A stretch of 64,000 nucleotides of DNA from Alitta virens. Lineage: Eukaryota; Annelida; Polychaeta; Phyllodocida; Nereididae. The notes beneath the pieces are model-generated. The model did no database searches, was not told the origin of the DNA, and worked only from the letters and a program-made list of their open reading frames with translations. Where the stretch lies: assembly GCA_932294295.1 (NCBI GenBank), contig OW028579.1, positions 5,602,370 through 5,666,369 of the forward strand, written 5' to 3'. A program made the position numbers and the translations under genes. This document shows, piece by piece, positions 49,298-59,764 of this stretch (its first letter is position 1; every line of letters begins with the position of its first letter).

Positions 49298-49813
49298 TCA
49301 AGTCTGTCTGCCATATAGCATCAGACAATGTTCTTTCACATCTCCAATTCCTTCCATTATATTTAAAACACTGGTGGGATTAAAGGCCCTACAACGATAA
49401 TAGGAGTACACTAGAGTGTAAAAACCGCAATTAGCTTTAGAAAGGTACTGGTAATTGTATGAACAGCTGTCGAATTGTCTCATAAACATGCATATTTCTT
49501 CGTTGTAGACACTCTCTCCACGAGGATCGAAAACTTCTAAACTCGAGCCCAGGTCCACCCGATCGCCAACTTCGACTTCGACTTCGACTTCTACTCCAAC
49601 GTCCACGTCAACATCAGTGGAATGGACGCCCAGGAAAATCCAATGTCCGACGTCACCGCGTAAGTACGAGTTTGCATTGCAATTCATGATGTAACAGCCC
49701 CTCACTGCAGAGGCTGAGATGTATTTCAGAGCATTGCATGGTATTACAGCCATCACGTATGACGATACAGCCGCATCATTCCACAGCATTTCATATATTT
49801 GATCAGTGTTCAT
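49298..49813 (-). CDS. Adenain-like cysteine protease (family C5 type)
   Basis: 171 residues. The order and spacing of His57 (in GHWIFLGVHS), Asp96 (VFDP), Gln122 (YNYQY) and Cys129 (NCGFY) match the catalytic His-acidic-Gln-Cys set of adenovirus-type maturation proteases, also found in Mavericks, where they cleave virion precursors. A Val/Asp/Glu-rich insertion (about 67-87), encoded by a 'cgactt' repeat, sits between His and Asp. The gene follows the capsid-like gene by 95 bp on the same strand, so they may be co-transcribed. The frame is complete with no stop. Activity is not shown. Confidence 0.75.
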   Translation of the reverse strand: MNTDQIYEMLWNDAAVSSYVMAVIPCNALKYISASAVRGCYIMNCNANSYLRGDVGHWIFLGVHSTDVDVDVGVEVEVEVEVGDRVDLGSSLEVFDPRGESVYNEEICMFMRQFDSCSYNYQYLSKANCGFYTLVYSYYRCRAFNPTSVLNIMEGIGDVKEHCLMLYGRQT

Positions 49814-49908
49814 GTCAGATAGATGTTTCTAGCGTAGTCAATCTGAAATAGGCCTGGATATGTCTCTTTGGTGATCATGACAGCTGATTCGGGTAGTGGT
49901 GACTTAAA

Positions 49909-51117
49909 TCAGAGTTCTATTCTCACGCACCCGTCTCTTGTCACAGGATAAAAGTCTTCATAGTTTTGAGGAGCCAAGTCTATGACAAATAAACTAACCG
50001 TCTTTGTATTCCTCTCTGGTGATCCTAGCTTCGTTGCTGAAATTAGACTTTCTCCTGTAAAGCTCCGAATAGCAGTGTATGTACTTGTCCTCTGCAAAGT
50101 CGATACTCCTGACACAAAACCCATCACAATCTTACTCGGTATGCGACCATTGTATGCATCTTCTATGTAATACAAAGAGGTGTCCTTGGCTAAATTAAAT
50201 TTTCGTAAATCTTCTTTCTTGTAGAAATACTTGGCTAGAGAGATTTCTTCTTCCATGACTTTTTGATGTCCAAGTAATACTAGATTTGATGGCGTCACAT
50301 GTTTCAGAATAAGTGTAATGTCCTTAATTTCCAGTACATAGTCTCTCTTGTTGACGTTTGAACTCAGTAGTCTGAAGCTGCTGGAAGTGGGTGTAAGAGT
50401 CATGTCCATGGTTACCCCATTTAAAAGTAACTTATTCACTTTAAAGACATCGACATCCACTTTGCACATTAGCTCAACAGTTTTGCTACCACTCATGAGT
50501 GAGGCCTTCTTTTTAAATCCCTTATTGGTTCCTGACACCAGGCTCACATCCTCCATACATCTCGCAGTGTCCTTCTCGAACAAAGAGCATTCCAGTTGAG
50601 CATCATTAAGATCCCCCTCTCCTAGCAGTGTATTTATTATCGCCTTGTAACTGTAACCCGTCTGTCCGCCTGTGACTACTCTGTCATTTAGTCTTACTTC
50701 CACTTGATCCCACAGAGCATGAGCCAGGTTATTTACAACACCTACACTCCAGTCTCCTTCAGAGTCATCATTGTCTTGGACATCATCATCATCATCAGCA
50801 GCAGCAGCTCCTGCGGCTCCTGCAGCACCCGAACCTTTTTTTTTCTTTCCAGCCCCCCTTTCAGGGATGGGGGAGCCTCGGTCAGTAGCAATCCGGACTC
50901 TAGTCTTTATGTAGACACTTGACATGTCAATGTATGCTGTGCCGGCTCCAGGCACATGAAATTTCACATCTCCCTCTGACGAAAATTGATTAATCGGCTT
51001 GTGAGTTAAATATTTAATGTCAGTCACTCCTAGGTTGCTGAGAGGTAGACTGAACAAATTAAGAGTGTCATCATAGGCTAACTCTTTTGATTCCAGAACC
51101 TTTTCACCTGATGCCAT
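49909..51117 (-). CDS. Capsid-like protein (F54H12.2-like family, probable)
   Basis: 402 residues, complete frame. It starts MASGEKVLES, and N-terminal beta-rich segments include FHVPGAGTAYIDM. A low-complexity linker (about 81-122: Lys run, Ala/Gly run, Asp run) is followed by VEVRLNDRVV and further alternating hydrophobic strands to a conserved-looking end (VIDLAPQNYEDF). As far as I recall, this pattern matches proteins labelled F54H12.2-like in invertebrate genomes, which accompany PolB and protease genes in Maverick-like elements. A jelly-roll capsid role is inference from that setting. Trinucleotide (TGC)n lies just upstream at 51119-51149. Confidence 0.65.
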   Translation of the reverse strand: MASGEKVLESKELAYDDTLNLFSLPLSNLGVTDIKYLTHKPINQFSSEGDVKFHVPGAGTAYIDMSSVYIKTRVRIATDRGSPIPERGAGKKKKGSGAAGAAGAAAADDDDDVQDNDDSEGDWSVGVVNNLAHALWDQVEVRLNDRVVTGGQTGYSYKAIINTLLGEGDLNDAQLECSLFEKDTARCMEDVSLVSGTNKGFKKKASLMSGSKTVELMCKVDVDVFKVNKLLLNGVTMDMTLTPTSSSFRLLSSNVNKRDYVLEIKDITLILKHVTPSNLVLLGHQKVMEEEISLAKYFYKKEDLRKFNLAKDTSLYYIEDAYNGRIPSKIVMGFVSGVSTLQRTSTYTAIRSFTGESLISATKLGSPERNTKTVSLFVIDLAPQNYEDFYPVTRDGCVRIEL

Positions 51118-51149
<32 letters not shown>

Positions 51150-51248
51150 TTGATGTTGTTGTTGCTGCACCGTTTACCGTTTACTGTTTACTGAAAATGT
51201 CCTTGAGCTTAGTGATTTTTTTCTTCTTCCTGTCGTTCGCTGGCTTAG

Positions 51249-52256
51249 GCAGTAGGCTACATAGTGATCAAGATCTTTGAGGTCTATCACTTCGAGGAAA
51301 CGGCCAAGTTCGATAAGACGCAAAACATGCCAGGACTGTTTTCCGACTATGTGAACTTGTTCCTGAAAGGAAAGCAGGAAGCATCGGGTTGGCCTTCCTC
51401 TGCCATGTCGCATGAAGCGCAAACAGAGTATATTGATCAGTATGAAGAGGTTGAAGGCATCAAACTAGAATGTGAAAACATTTCATACAATTTGGGGAAA
51501 AGGGCCACGAATAAACTGCTCTTGAACAGTTTCTGGGGCAAGTTTGGTGAAAACAACAATCACCGTACTCACAAGCTTGCCGAAACAGGGGCTGATATTT
51601 TCAAGCTGCTGGTCAACCCCTCCATAGCACTCAAGGGTATGCATGTCCTTGACAGTAATCGCTGCATGGTAGAGTATGTGCACTCTGAGGGGTTCCTACC
51701 CGAAATGGCTCATGTGAATGTTTTTGTTGCTGCCTTCACCACTGCCAATGCCCGGAGTCGTCTTTTTAATGTCTTACATAACTTGGGACGCCGGGTACTC
51801 TATTTTGACACAGACAGTGTTGTCTACGAATACACCGAGGGTGATGTCTCCCAATACACACCAGACATGGGTGATCATCTTGGTCAGTGGACTAATGAAT
51901 TGAAGGCAACGCAGTACATCTCTCGTTTCGTGAGTAGTGGACCCAAGTCATATGCCTACTTGACCAATGATGATGACAGAACGACCAAACTCAAAGGGTT
52001 CACTTTGAACCACGAAGTAGCCAGACTTTTGAACTTTGATAGCATTTGCGAACTGGTGTTGTTTTGGGCTGACCCTGACAACCATTCACTGTCAATAGAC
52101 CAACAACCTCATGTTGCTGTACCATACAGTAACATAAGGCGTAAAAAATATGAGTTCAGGCTTTTTAATAGAGAGGAAATTAAGAAATTCCGAGTGACTT
52201 ACTCGAAGAGACGTCTAGTACGTGGCACATATGACACTCTGCCTTATGGCTTTTAA
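51249..52256 (+). pseudogene. Family-B DNA polymerase, C-terminal part only
   Basis: The open frame from 51249 (after a TAG at 51246) encodes about 335 residues. It carries motif B (NKLLLNSFWGKFG, near 51510-51548) and motif C (YFDTDS, near 51801-51818), then thumb-type sequence to a natural stop. The protein-primed PolB of Mavericks and adintoviruses has an exonuclease domain and motif A upstream; neither is present in any frame nearby. The frame has no ATG at its start. It is either a 5'-deleted gene or a spliced 3' exon, since a pyrimidine-rich tract and CAG end at 51252. No frameshift lies within the remaining part. Polymerase activity is not expected without motif A. Confidence 0.8.
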
Positions 52257-52539
52257 TTTGAATTCTAATTTACTCCATAAAACACGGATAGTACTGGTAC
52301 CCCTCATTTGTCGAAATGTATATATTGTTTTTTTTTGTTTTGTTTTTTATTAATTGCAAATACTATGTTGTATTCTTTGCTGTCAACTTGTACAAAAGTG
52401 TTGTACATGTATTACTGTCTTTTTATTTTTCAGTCATTGTACATTGCGTTATTGAATGTTGTATTTATTTGTATTTATTGTAAAATAATTTGATATAAAA
52501 TAACCATGGCTGTGTGACTGCATAACTGTATAACTTCTC

Positions 52540-52790
52540 CATTGTTACATGAATTGTGAAAATAACCTGTCTAGTCTATTGCATTGTATTATTGAATGTC
52601 GTGTGAATTGTGAAAATAACTTGTCTGTTGTATTGTATCATTGAATGTTGCATGAATTGAGAAAATAACTTGTGTATTGTATTGTATTATTGAATGTTGT
52701 ATGAATTGGGAAAATAACTTGTGTATTGTATTGTATTATTGAATGTTGCGTGAATTACACAAATAACTTGTAAAATATGAAGACTTGCAT
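52540..52790. repeat. 49-bp tandem repeat, about 4.5 units, 3' of the polymerase part
   Basis: Units share 'tattgtattattgaatgttg' and 'aaaataacttgt'. Two AATAAA signals at 52853-52880 follow, in a short duplicated 'tcatgtaataaactct'. Confidence 0.85.
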
Positions 52791-52919
52791 GTAAACTAGA
52801 ATTGTGCCTATTTTAAAGAATGTGATATGAATATTAAGTTAAATTGTCATGTAATAAACTCTATTGTCATGTAATAAACTCTGAGTTTAGACAGAGCTCT
52901 AATGTATTGACATTATCAG

Positions 52920-52955
52920 CCTTCTAGTCATAATAATAATAATAATAATAATAAA
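52920..52955. repeat. (ATA)n microsatellite
   Basis: About nine 'aat' units. A second run is at 53051-53070. Confidence 0.85.
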
Positions 52956-53236
52956 TTTATTTTAAAAGTATTAGCATCGCTGTGTTATTTTTTATTTTAT
53001 TTTTTTCTGTCCATCTGTTGAATCATTGATGGAAGAGTCATCCAGGCCTAAAGATAATAATAATAATAATAGGCCTTTTTATGTTGAAATTCACAGGCAC
53101 CTTTCTGTTTCTCAAATATAAAATGATACAAGATAGAATCAAATTTCAAAAATTTTATTACATCATAAAGAAAAAATTACAGTTTATACACGAGTGTTAC
53201 ATATACTAATATACTAAAACGGATGAACCCGGTAAT

Positions 53237-54289
53237 TTAAATGGGCTGCTGTCCACTCTGCATAATTGTGGTTTTCTCTACAACTTTCTGATAGCAAGAA
53301 TCGATCAGTCTACATGACTGTAGGTCTGGTGGTGAGACAACACATTTTGCTAGAATTTCCCTGGTTCTCTCAATCCCTCCGAGATACACAAAAATGTCAT
53401 ACACATCGCTCATAAAATACAATCTTTTATGATTCAGGCAGACAGCAATTCGTTCTGAAATCTGCAAGACTTCACTTTTAAGTACTTTTGAAAGGGCAAT
53501 GTCAATCTCTTCGCAGGTCGGGGAGTTCATCATCAAGTCAGTCCAGGAATGACCAGTTTTGTCTAGGACCTGGTTGCAGAACACCTGCTCCAAAATTTCC
53601 ATTTTACCGGCCCTGTGTACATCGAGTTCGATTAGGTTATATTCACACTTCTTCTCATTGTCGGGGAGTCCTGCCAGGTAGCCCTTGACGCTGTCTTCAC
53701 AGTCTTTACGAGTAGGGTATAAAGTGTGAGACTTCATTCCTCTCTCCTGGACATTCCACTGATAAGCCCTGATGGTTGTAGCTTCCTCGAGATTAGTGGG
53801 GCTTCCCTCTCCATCCTTGGGTGGTGTAATGATGACCTGATAAATATTCTCCATTGCAGCATGGAATTTTTTGTACTCTTCTTTGCGGAGATTAATGGTC
53901 TTACTGTGGTGACATTCACTGGTATCTGTGAGTTTTTCCTGTTCAGTCTTCGGATGCAGAAAAGAAACATAGTGTAATGGTTCCTTATCACTCCTCTGAA
54001 ACTTGGTTATCATTGCAAACTGTCTCTTCGTCAAACAGACTTGGTTAGCTTCACCATTAGTCAGTGAGTTGTAAAGTTCAGCAGAAGCCTCCTTCAGCTT
54101 TTCAAATGACTTCTTGGCGATGTGGACATTCCGCCATTTGGAAGTGTCACAACTGTAGCGTGACACTGTGACATAGCCCGACTTGTATTGCTGAGCTGAA
54201 TGACCAATAACTCGTGTGTGCTCTGACAGAAAGACAGTCATTCCATTGGATCCTTGAGGAGTCTGAGTGCTAAGTTGGTTGGATGCCAT
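53237..54289 (-). CDS. Unrecognised protein of the virus-like element, possible PC4-like DNA-binding domains
   Basis: 350 residues, complete frame from MASNQLSTQ. Residues about 38-75 (VTVSRYS...WRNVHIAKKSFEKL) and about 88-150 (ITKFQRS...KTINLRKEEYKKFHAAM) each show a beta-strand then helix pattern that resembles PC4-type single-strand DNA-binding domains. I consider this tentative. The rest is mixed helical with scattered Cys. A TATA box lies about 100 bp upstream (54386-54396) and an AATAAA on the minus strand near 53155. The intact frame in a decaying element suggests recent activity. Confidence 0.65.
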   Translation of the reverse strand: MASNQLSTQTPQGSNGMTVFLSEHTRVIGHSAQQYKSGYVTVSRYSCDTSKWRNVHIAKKSFEKLKEASAELYNSLTNGEANQVCLTKRQFAMITKFQRSDKEPLHYVSFLHPKTEQEKLTDTSECHHSKTINLRKEEYKKFHAAMENIYQVIITPPKDGEGSPTNLEEATTIRAYQWNVQERGMKSHTLYPTRKDCEDSVKGYLAGLPDNEKKCEYNLIELDVHRAGKMEILEQVFCNQVLDKTGHSWTDLMMNSPTCEEIDIALSKVLKSEVLQISERIAVCLNHKRLYFMSDVYDIFVYLGGIERTREILAKCVVSPPDLQSCRLIDSCYQKVVEKTTIMQSGQQPI

Positions 54290-54385
54290 GATGTGAATGG
54301 AGAGCTGGTTCTGGGTGAGTGTATAGATAGGTTATATCTTCAAATCTTCAAATCTTCAAGAGAATACTGACTGCTGACAGAGAGG

Positions 54386-54396
54386 CCTTATTTATA
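54386..54396 (-). promoter_or_regulatory. TATA box for the gene ending at 53237
   Basis: Minus strand TATAAATAAGG, about 100 bases before the ATG at 54289. A three-fold 'aaatcttc' repeat lies between them. Confidence 0.6.
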
Positions 54397-54512
54397 CAAC
54401 ATGTAGAGTATTCTCGGAGCTGTAGGGCATATCTTGGCCACTAGTCCTTTCGCTGAGAACTTTGACCAATAACATGACAGAATGAGAGCTATAAGCCTCG
54501 AGGGCCCTGTAG

Positions 54513-54854
54513 TCAGCTCCTCCTCTTGGACAAGGTGGGAGCCGGCAGCATTATTCCCATTGATGAGGACAGAAGAGCAGTCCAAAGATTACTGTCTCCA
54601 TTACCAAGAGACAAATTGACTATACATGTGATGATGACGATATAGAGAATTACAACTTGACAAATAAAAATCACTTCATTTTTTGGTATAGTTCTACCAA
54701 ATATCTTCCACTGACTACCACTGCTCCTAGTAGAACTAATGTCTGCATTACTGGAAATTATTGAATCATGAAGATCATGGCTAGCATTTTCATTTTTAAC
54801 ATCTGAAACAATAACTTCTGGTATAAATTCTTCTGAGACATCCGCTCCCTCCAT
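54513..54854 (-). CDS. Small membrane protein of the virus-like element
   Basis: 113 residues. An acidic, Ser/Asn-rich N-terminus (1-48) is followed by WKIFGRTIPKNE, a strong membrane segment (about 60-82) and a second hydrophobic stretch (about 90-105, LWTALLSSSMGIMLP), ending in KRRS. A small two-segment hydrophobic protein of this layout recurs beside capsid-like genes in Maverick-type elements (from memory, not searched). Function unknown. It is the gene nearest the right terminal repeat and shares the strand of the capsid gene. Confidence 0.65.
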   Translation of the reverse strand: MEGADVSEEFIPEVIVSDVKNENASHDLHDSIISSNADISSTRSSGSQWKIFGRTIPKNEVIFICQVVILYIVIITCIVNLSLGNGDSNLWTALLSSSMGIMLPAPTLSKRRS

Positions 54855-55079
54855 ATCCTCAATGTTAACTGAAATGATTGGGTAATAACGCGTATTCTTA
54901 TTGTTATTATTATTATTATTATTGATATTTAGTCTTTCATTAAACTAAATGTTCACTAAATGTCAATGCCAGAGGGGGTGAAAGTCCATTTACATTTGGT
55001 TGTAGCCGCGGGGGTATGACGTTTTTTTAACTACAGTACACATGCACTTAATGCCCGGGGGGCACACAAGATCTGAACC

Positions 55080-55167
55080 TAATAGCCGCAGGCACCTGTA
55101 GGGATCCTTTGATCTCATAGCCTCAGGGGGCGGCATCCCTTTGAACCTATAAGATAGCTTCTGTAGT
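55080..55167 (-). repeat. Right terminal inverted repeat of the virus-like element
   Basis: Its reverse complement matches 43392-43479 with two mismatches. Confidence 0.9.
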
Positions 55168-55645
55168 CCTATCTCCAAAATGCCCATTGGTGAATGTAGC
55201 GGCCATCATGTTAGGCCATTACCGCAGAATGCATTGAAACATTATTTCCTATTTCAAATAAGATTAATATTGCAACTATAAGAAATTAATTTACTTTAAT
55301 TGCTTTTTTTAGAAAGCTAGACCCATAAAATACAGGTTTGGACTTCTGGTGGCACTGATAACTTGCCTAGTTCCAAAGATATACAAAATATATATGCTTT
55401 TCGGTAATGGCGGAACAAATATGGCTGCCAATACAAACAATTTTCAGGATGGGTGTATATCTGTTATTTGAACTTTATATATTTCTCTATCTTTGTGCCA
55501 AATTTTTTATTTTTACGTCAAAAGGAGTGATTGTTCTTGTATGATACACATATATACCACACTATACACAATCTGATCCTCCTTGGACTGGTTTCTTATG
55601 TTGCACTTTAAAGCTTCTATTAATTGTTTAATGAAGTGCTTAAGG
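55168..55645. other. Host flank right of the virus-like element
   Basis: AT-rich, no gene seen. 'aacaaatatggctgccaata' at 55416 resembles host sequence such as that near 1354. Confidence 0.4.
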
Positions 55646-56382
55646 GGGTTTCACACATAGCCGGATCAGACGCAGGAACGTCCCGAAATGAAATTTCGTT
55701 AAATCCTGGGCGGTCCGGGCGAAAAAGTTAGAAATGTAAACAAACAAAATAATTGGGCGGTGTGGACACGAAGGCAAGACGGAGGCAACAAGGAGCAACA
55801 CGGTCATGACAGGGTTGTGTACGGGCGCTACACGGATATGTACGGAGGAGCACGGTTAAACAAGGAATGAGCCACGGTTGTAGCCTGAGGTAACACGACT
55901 GTGCCGGAGGCGGGCGGAGTGAACCGGATGTTACACGGGGCCTTCACGGATATACCCGATCTTTACACGATCTTACTACGATATCACTACGGAGTTAAGC
56001 GGTTTTCACCCGGATCGCTCTGAAATTGGTATTTAAACTGCCTGCGTTCCACTGTCCATCATTCCACTTCGGACTACCATACTGCAAAGCTGTTGCTGCT
56101 ACTACAGAAAAATTGGATATGTCTTTATCACACTACGACAGGGTGGAATTGGATTTGAAGTGCATGGACATGCAAGTCCAGCTATTGACTGCTGCTAATG
56201 ATATAATTCTGCAAGAAGAACACAAACTGCAAGATGATGCAGTGAGGGCCACAACATCAACTGATGAAGATGACCTATTAGAAAATGCTGCTGCTGCACC
56301 AAGACGAAGAAGAAGAAGGCAAATGTGGGTGCGACCTTGGCTGCTAAGAAGACCTCTTTATGGGCAGTATGGAAAACTTCAT
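55646..56382 (+). mobile_element. Harbinger transposon, left end, broken
   Basis: After TTA the terminus reads AGGGGGTTTCACACATAGCC, followed by a GC-rich subterminal region with repeated 'cacgg' and 'acgga' words and then the start of a transposase-type frame. Homology ends abruptly at 56382, where unrelated duplicated sequence begins. No right terminus was found. Confidence 0.65.
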
Positions 56383-56508
56383 AAAACATATCAGTCCAAG
56401 TTCATCTGTAAAAATAGTTTGACATGCATGAATGATCCATATGCACCATTGCTTTACTTCTTGACAAGTGTCCGCATTTTAACTACCACCTTTCGTATAT
56501 ATGGGTGA
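56026..56508 (+). pseudogene. Harbinger nuclease N-terminal fragment fused to repeat sequence
   Basis: Residues 92-118 (RRRRRRQMWVRPWLLRRPLYG) carry the conserved W.RPWL.RR..G.Y signature at the start of Harbinger/HARBI1-type nucleases, preceded by an acidic helical stretch. After GKLHK the frame runs into a sequence that is repeated at 57915, so the DDE catalytic domain is missing. Likely translation would begin at an ATG inside the frame (MSLSHYDRVEL). Not a functional transposase. Confidence 0.7.
56382..56495 (+). repeat. Direct repeat, copy 1 (second copy at 57915-58033)
   Basis: From 'acttcataaaacatatcagt' to 'accacctttcgtat' the two copies are almost identical. Copy 2 abuts the start of duplication copy B. 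Confidence 0.9.
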
Positions 56509-56593
56509 GGCAAAGTCACTGTGCGACAGACAAAGTAGGCCTGCCTCCAGCCCCCCCCCCCACCTGTCAAGAGTCCATGTTAGCTGGAAGTGG

Positions 56594-56654
56594 ACAAAAG
56601 CAGCAGGCACAAAAGCAGCAGGCACAGAAGCAGCAGGCACAGAAGCAGCAGGCT
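56594..56654. repeat. 15-bp minisatellite (agcagcaggcacaga), 4 units
   Basis: Four near-identical units. Confidence 0.9.
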
Positions 56655-57914
56655 TTAGCCAGTCATAGCTACAGCCATGTATAGGCTCCTACAGCTGTGT
56701 AGAGTCGACCGTTTTTAATGAAACTAACTGTACAATATGGTGCACCTTGTATTTTGATGACTATATCATATTTATTCATACAGATATATGTTGGAAAGTC
56801 TCTCAAACTTAGTGCTATGGCAAGAGATATGAAGTGCAGGATCATTTCCTACCAGGAATGTAATCTTTTGTGGTATCCACAAAGAATAATGTAAGTCAAA
56901 TGGGGAAAATATTGCAAACCTGCAACCATGGGAAATAAGATGCTTATCATCCATGCCATCATATCATATTTTTTTACCTGGCATGTTAACAGCTTGTGCA
57001 CTCTTAACATAGACTTGTAAAAATGACACTCAAAGTCATACAATATGGCTACCTGTTAATGGCAGATTGCTGTATTTACAACCCTCTTGTCATTTTGTCA
57101 ACTCAATGTTTAGAGTGATGGAAAAAGGCAATGCAACAGTTCTATAAAAGCCATCTATGAAGCAGTTGGACCAGCTATTGCAGTCTTCCCGGATTCTACA
57201 AATTTGCTGGCAATGGCAAACTAACACACTGATGTAATCGAAGCCTTCCTTCAACATGCAGAGTCAACCAAATGCACAATCTGAAGAATGTTTTTTCTAT
57301 GTTCCACATTGCTTTCTGAATGAACTTGTCAAGACCAAGTGGCATCTCCATAATAAAGCAGAGGCTGAGAAATTACCTCCAACTCAGTCAATTCTGAAGT
57401 ATCATAATTTGAAGTATCATATCCAGCCCTTGTGCTGTGCACTGGTGGAAACTCCACAAGACTGAAGTATGAAACTGACATTGTATTTGTGGGGTCTTCT
57501 AGGATTCCATAGGTAGCTGGACAGTATAGTTAGGAAGAGAAGATTTGCCATTGAGGCTCCTTTCAATTCACAATATGATATTCAATTGTTCTCTTCTTTA
57601 GACATTGTTTATATTAGGTAATTGAGATTCACGAATTGGATGGGTAAAGTGCTACACTGGGATTGAGATGATGTCCATGCCTTTGATTAGCATCATCACT
57701 CTTTTTGGGTAAAATATGTGCAATGAGGACATGCCATGTCTACTCAGACTCAGGGGTGTTGATATAGGGGAGGATATATATACCCCCCACTTTTTAGGAA
57801 TGGGAAGATGATCAATGCAATCACCCCTCCCCCTCATGAAATTCACAAATGAAAGTTACCTTTTTACAACACACTTTTGTCTTTGAACATTTGTGCTTTC
57901 TTAAATACTTTCAC
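56655..57914. other. Repeat junction region, no intact gene
   Basis: 56660-56735 matches 18423-18495 (the left flank of duplication A) at about 80 percent. 57100-57480 looks like a decayed coding relic with stops; I could not assign it. Confidence 0.45.
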
Positions 57915-58033
57915 ACTTCATAAAACATATCAGTCCAAGTTCATCTGTAAAAATAGTTTGACATGCATGAATGATCCATATGCACCATTGCTTTACTTCT
58001 TGACAAGTGTCCGCATTTTAACTACCACCTTTC
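57915..58033 (+). repeat. Direct repeat, copy 2
   Basis: Matches 56382-56495 and runs straight into duplication copy B at 'atgaaactaactgtgcatga'. Confidence 0.9.
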
Positions 58034-59764
58034 GTATGAAACTAACTGTGCATGAGCAAATGCGAACAGACACAAAGCATTGCACAAAAATTGCTATAAT
58101 AATATTGATATCATATTTTGTATCCATATGTGGATGGCATCTTTAGGTTAAATGCATAACACTGCTCATGTGTTATCCACCCATGATTTTTATCTATCTG
58201 AAAATTCATATTAAAAGTCCTTGTCTAGCTGCTAATAATTGTGACTGATAGACAGTGTCAGACACTATAGATAGATAGATAGATAGATAGATGGATAAAA
58301 TGTCACTTTGGAGTTTGGTTCATTGATGGCAATTAGTTGGCAGTGAGAGCTAAATGTCAGCCTTACATTAGCCTACTGTCAGCACTGTTGGGCCCAATGG
58401 TGGCCTCATAATGACAAATGGCGGGCTGAGGGGGTTTGCATGTGGCCTTCAATGTGGTAGACTCATGAAACTAACCTATTGACCAAATTCAAATTGTCAA
58501 AAACAATTAAGTGTCATGGAAAACAGTCCATTCAGCAAATCATCTCTGGAATTAGGCCATATTTGTCACTTGACAAACAGTTGAATAGGGGTGGCACTAT
58601 GTTTGACCTAGACATGTTTTGAATGTAGGCATTCATCATTCGTCCATTTGACTCGTAATCGCTGAGAGGACAGTCTACAGAAGCCTTTTTTTTAGAAACC
58701 ACGCCTTTCAAGGTAAATATATTTCAAGTTATGCTCTTATAGTAATAAGACAATTATTGTAATCATTCTCGTTACAATTTACCAGGGCATTAGGCACAGC
58801 AGTTGGTCTTGGTCACAAGCACTTGAATTGTTTTGTGCCCAGACCTGGGTATGTATTCATATTTATAATACAAGAGTAAAAAACTGACCTAATGGAGACG
58901 GATTCCCTGCCTTTGAACAAAGTAGATTTATGCACAAAGCTGAAATACTTTTTTGCTGATTCTTTAAAATATATTTTACATATATTTCATGGTTTGATTG
59001 ATATTAAATAGGCCTAATATCCATATATTTATGAAAACTCTGTATGAATCAATTAAGCTGGTACACCAGGGGGATCACATACCACGACAAAATGATGTCA
59101 TTTTTGCTACGTACTTTCCGATTGTCTAAAATTCCCAGACAGATTAAGACTGCTTTTATACAGTTTAGGGCTCAAATCTGCTCAACATCTCATTTTAAGA
59201 TGTTCAAAAATTCCTAAAATATGATTTAAATTTTCAATCACACAGAAAAAAAGTATCTGAATTATTCTGAGGACCTTCATGTCACTGTGCAATTTTTTCG
59301 GCACAATTAACTGCTTAAATTTATATTAAATGGGAAATCCTGTGTAAAGTACATACGTGGTTCAGGACCAGTTTCTTACTCTTCTAAGACTTATATATAT
59401 GTACAAATGTACATAAAGAGTACAATACATTGTACTGATACATCCAGAAAGTCATTTTAATAATCCTTTATTTATTTTAAAAAATTACAAGGTATTTAAT
59501 GTGTTCGGAATTAAAAAAAACAAATGTTCATTTTCCCCAGAAAGTGTTATTAGTTGATATTCAACTGAAATAATGTTAGCAGTAAAAAAAATTCCCCATT
59601 TTGTATTCCAAAAGTACCACTAGTTAATACAAACCTTTTTATTTGAATTATCAAAATTTTTCGTAATTTTCACTCAATCACAACACAATCTACTGTTCAA
59701 TTTATTGATCAATTAAATGTTCAATATCTCTCTAATTCCTAATTGCTATTTTTTTTCTTGGCAG

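Larger units (their letters stand above)
43392..55167. mobile_element. Endogenous virus-like element (Maverick/Polinton-adintovirus type), about 11.8 kb, TIR-bounded
   Basis: Terminal inverted repeats of 88 bp (43392-43479 and 55080-55167, 86 of 88 identical) enclose seven coding regions of viral type. These are an Arg-rich exon, a signal-peptide membrane protein, an adenain-like protease, a capsid-like protein, the C-terminal part of a family-B DNA polymerase, a possible DNA-binding protein and a small membrane protein. All but the polymerase are on the minus strand. Protein-primed PolB, a C5 protease and jelly-roll-type capsids are hallmarks of Mavericks and adintoviruses (established knowledge). 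No retroviral-type integrase or FtsK-like ATPase is seen, and a full element is usually larger. This is therefore either an internally deleted copy or a divergent lineage. Weaker similarity extends a few bases beyond each repeat, so the exact ends and target duplication are unresolved. Confidence 0.8.
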
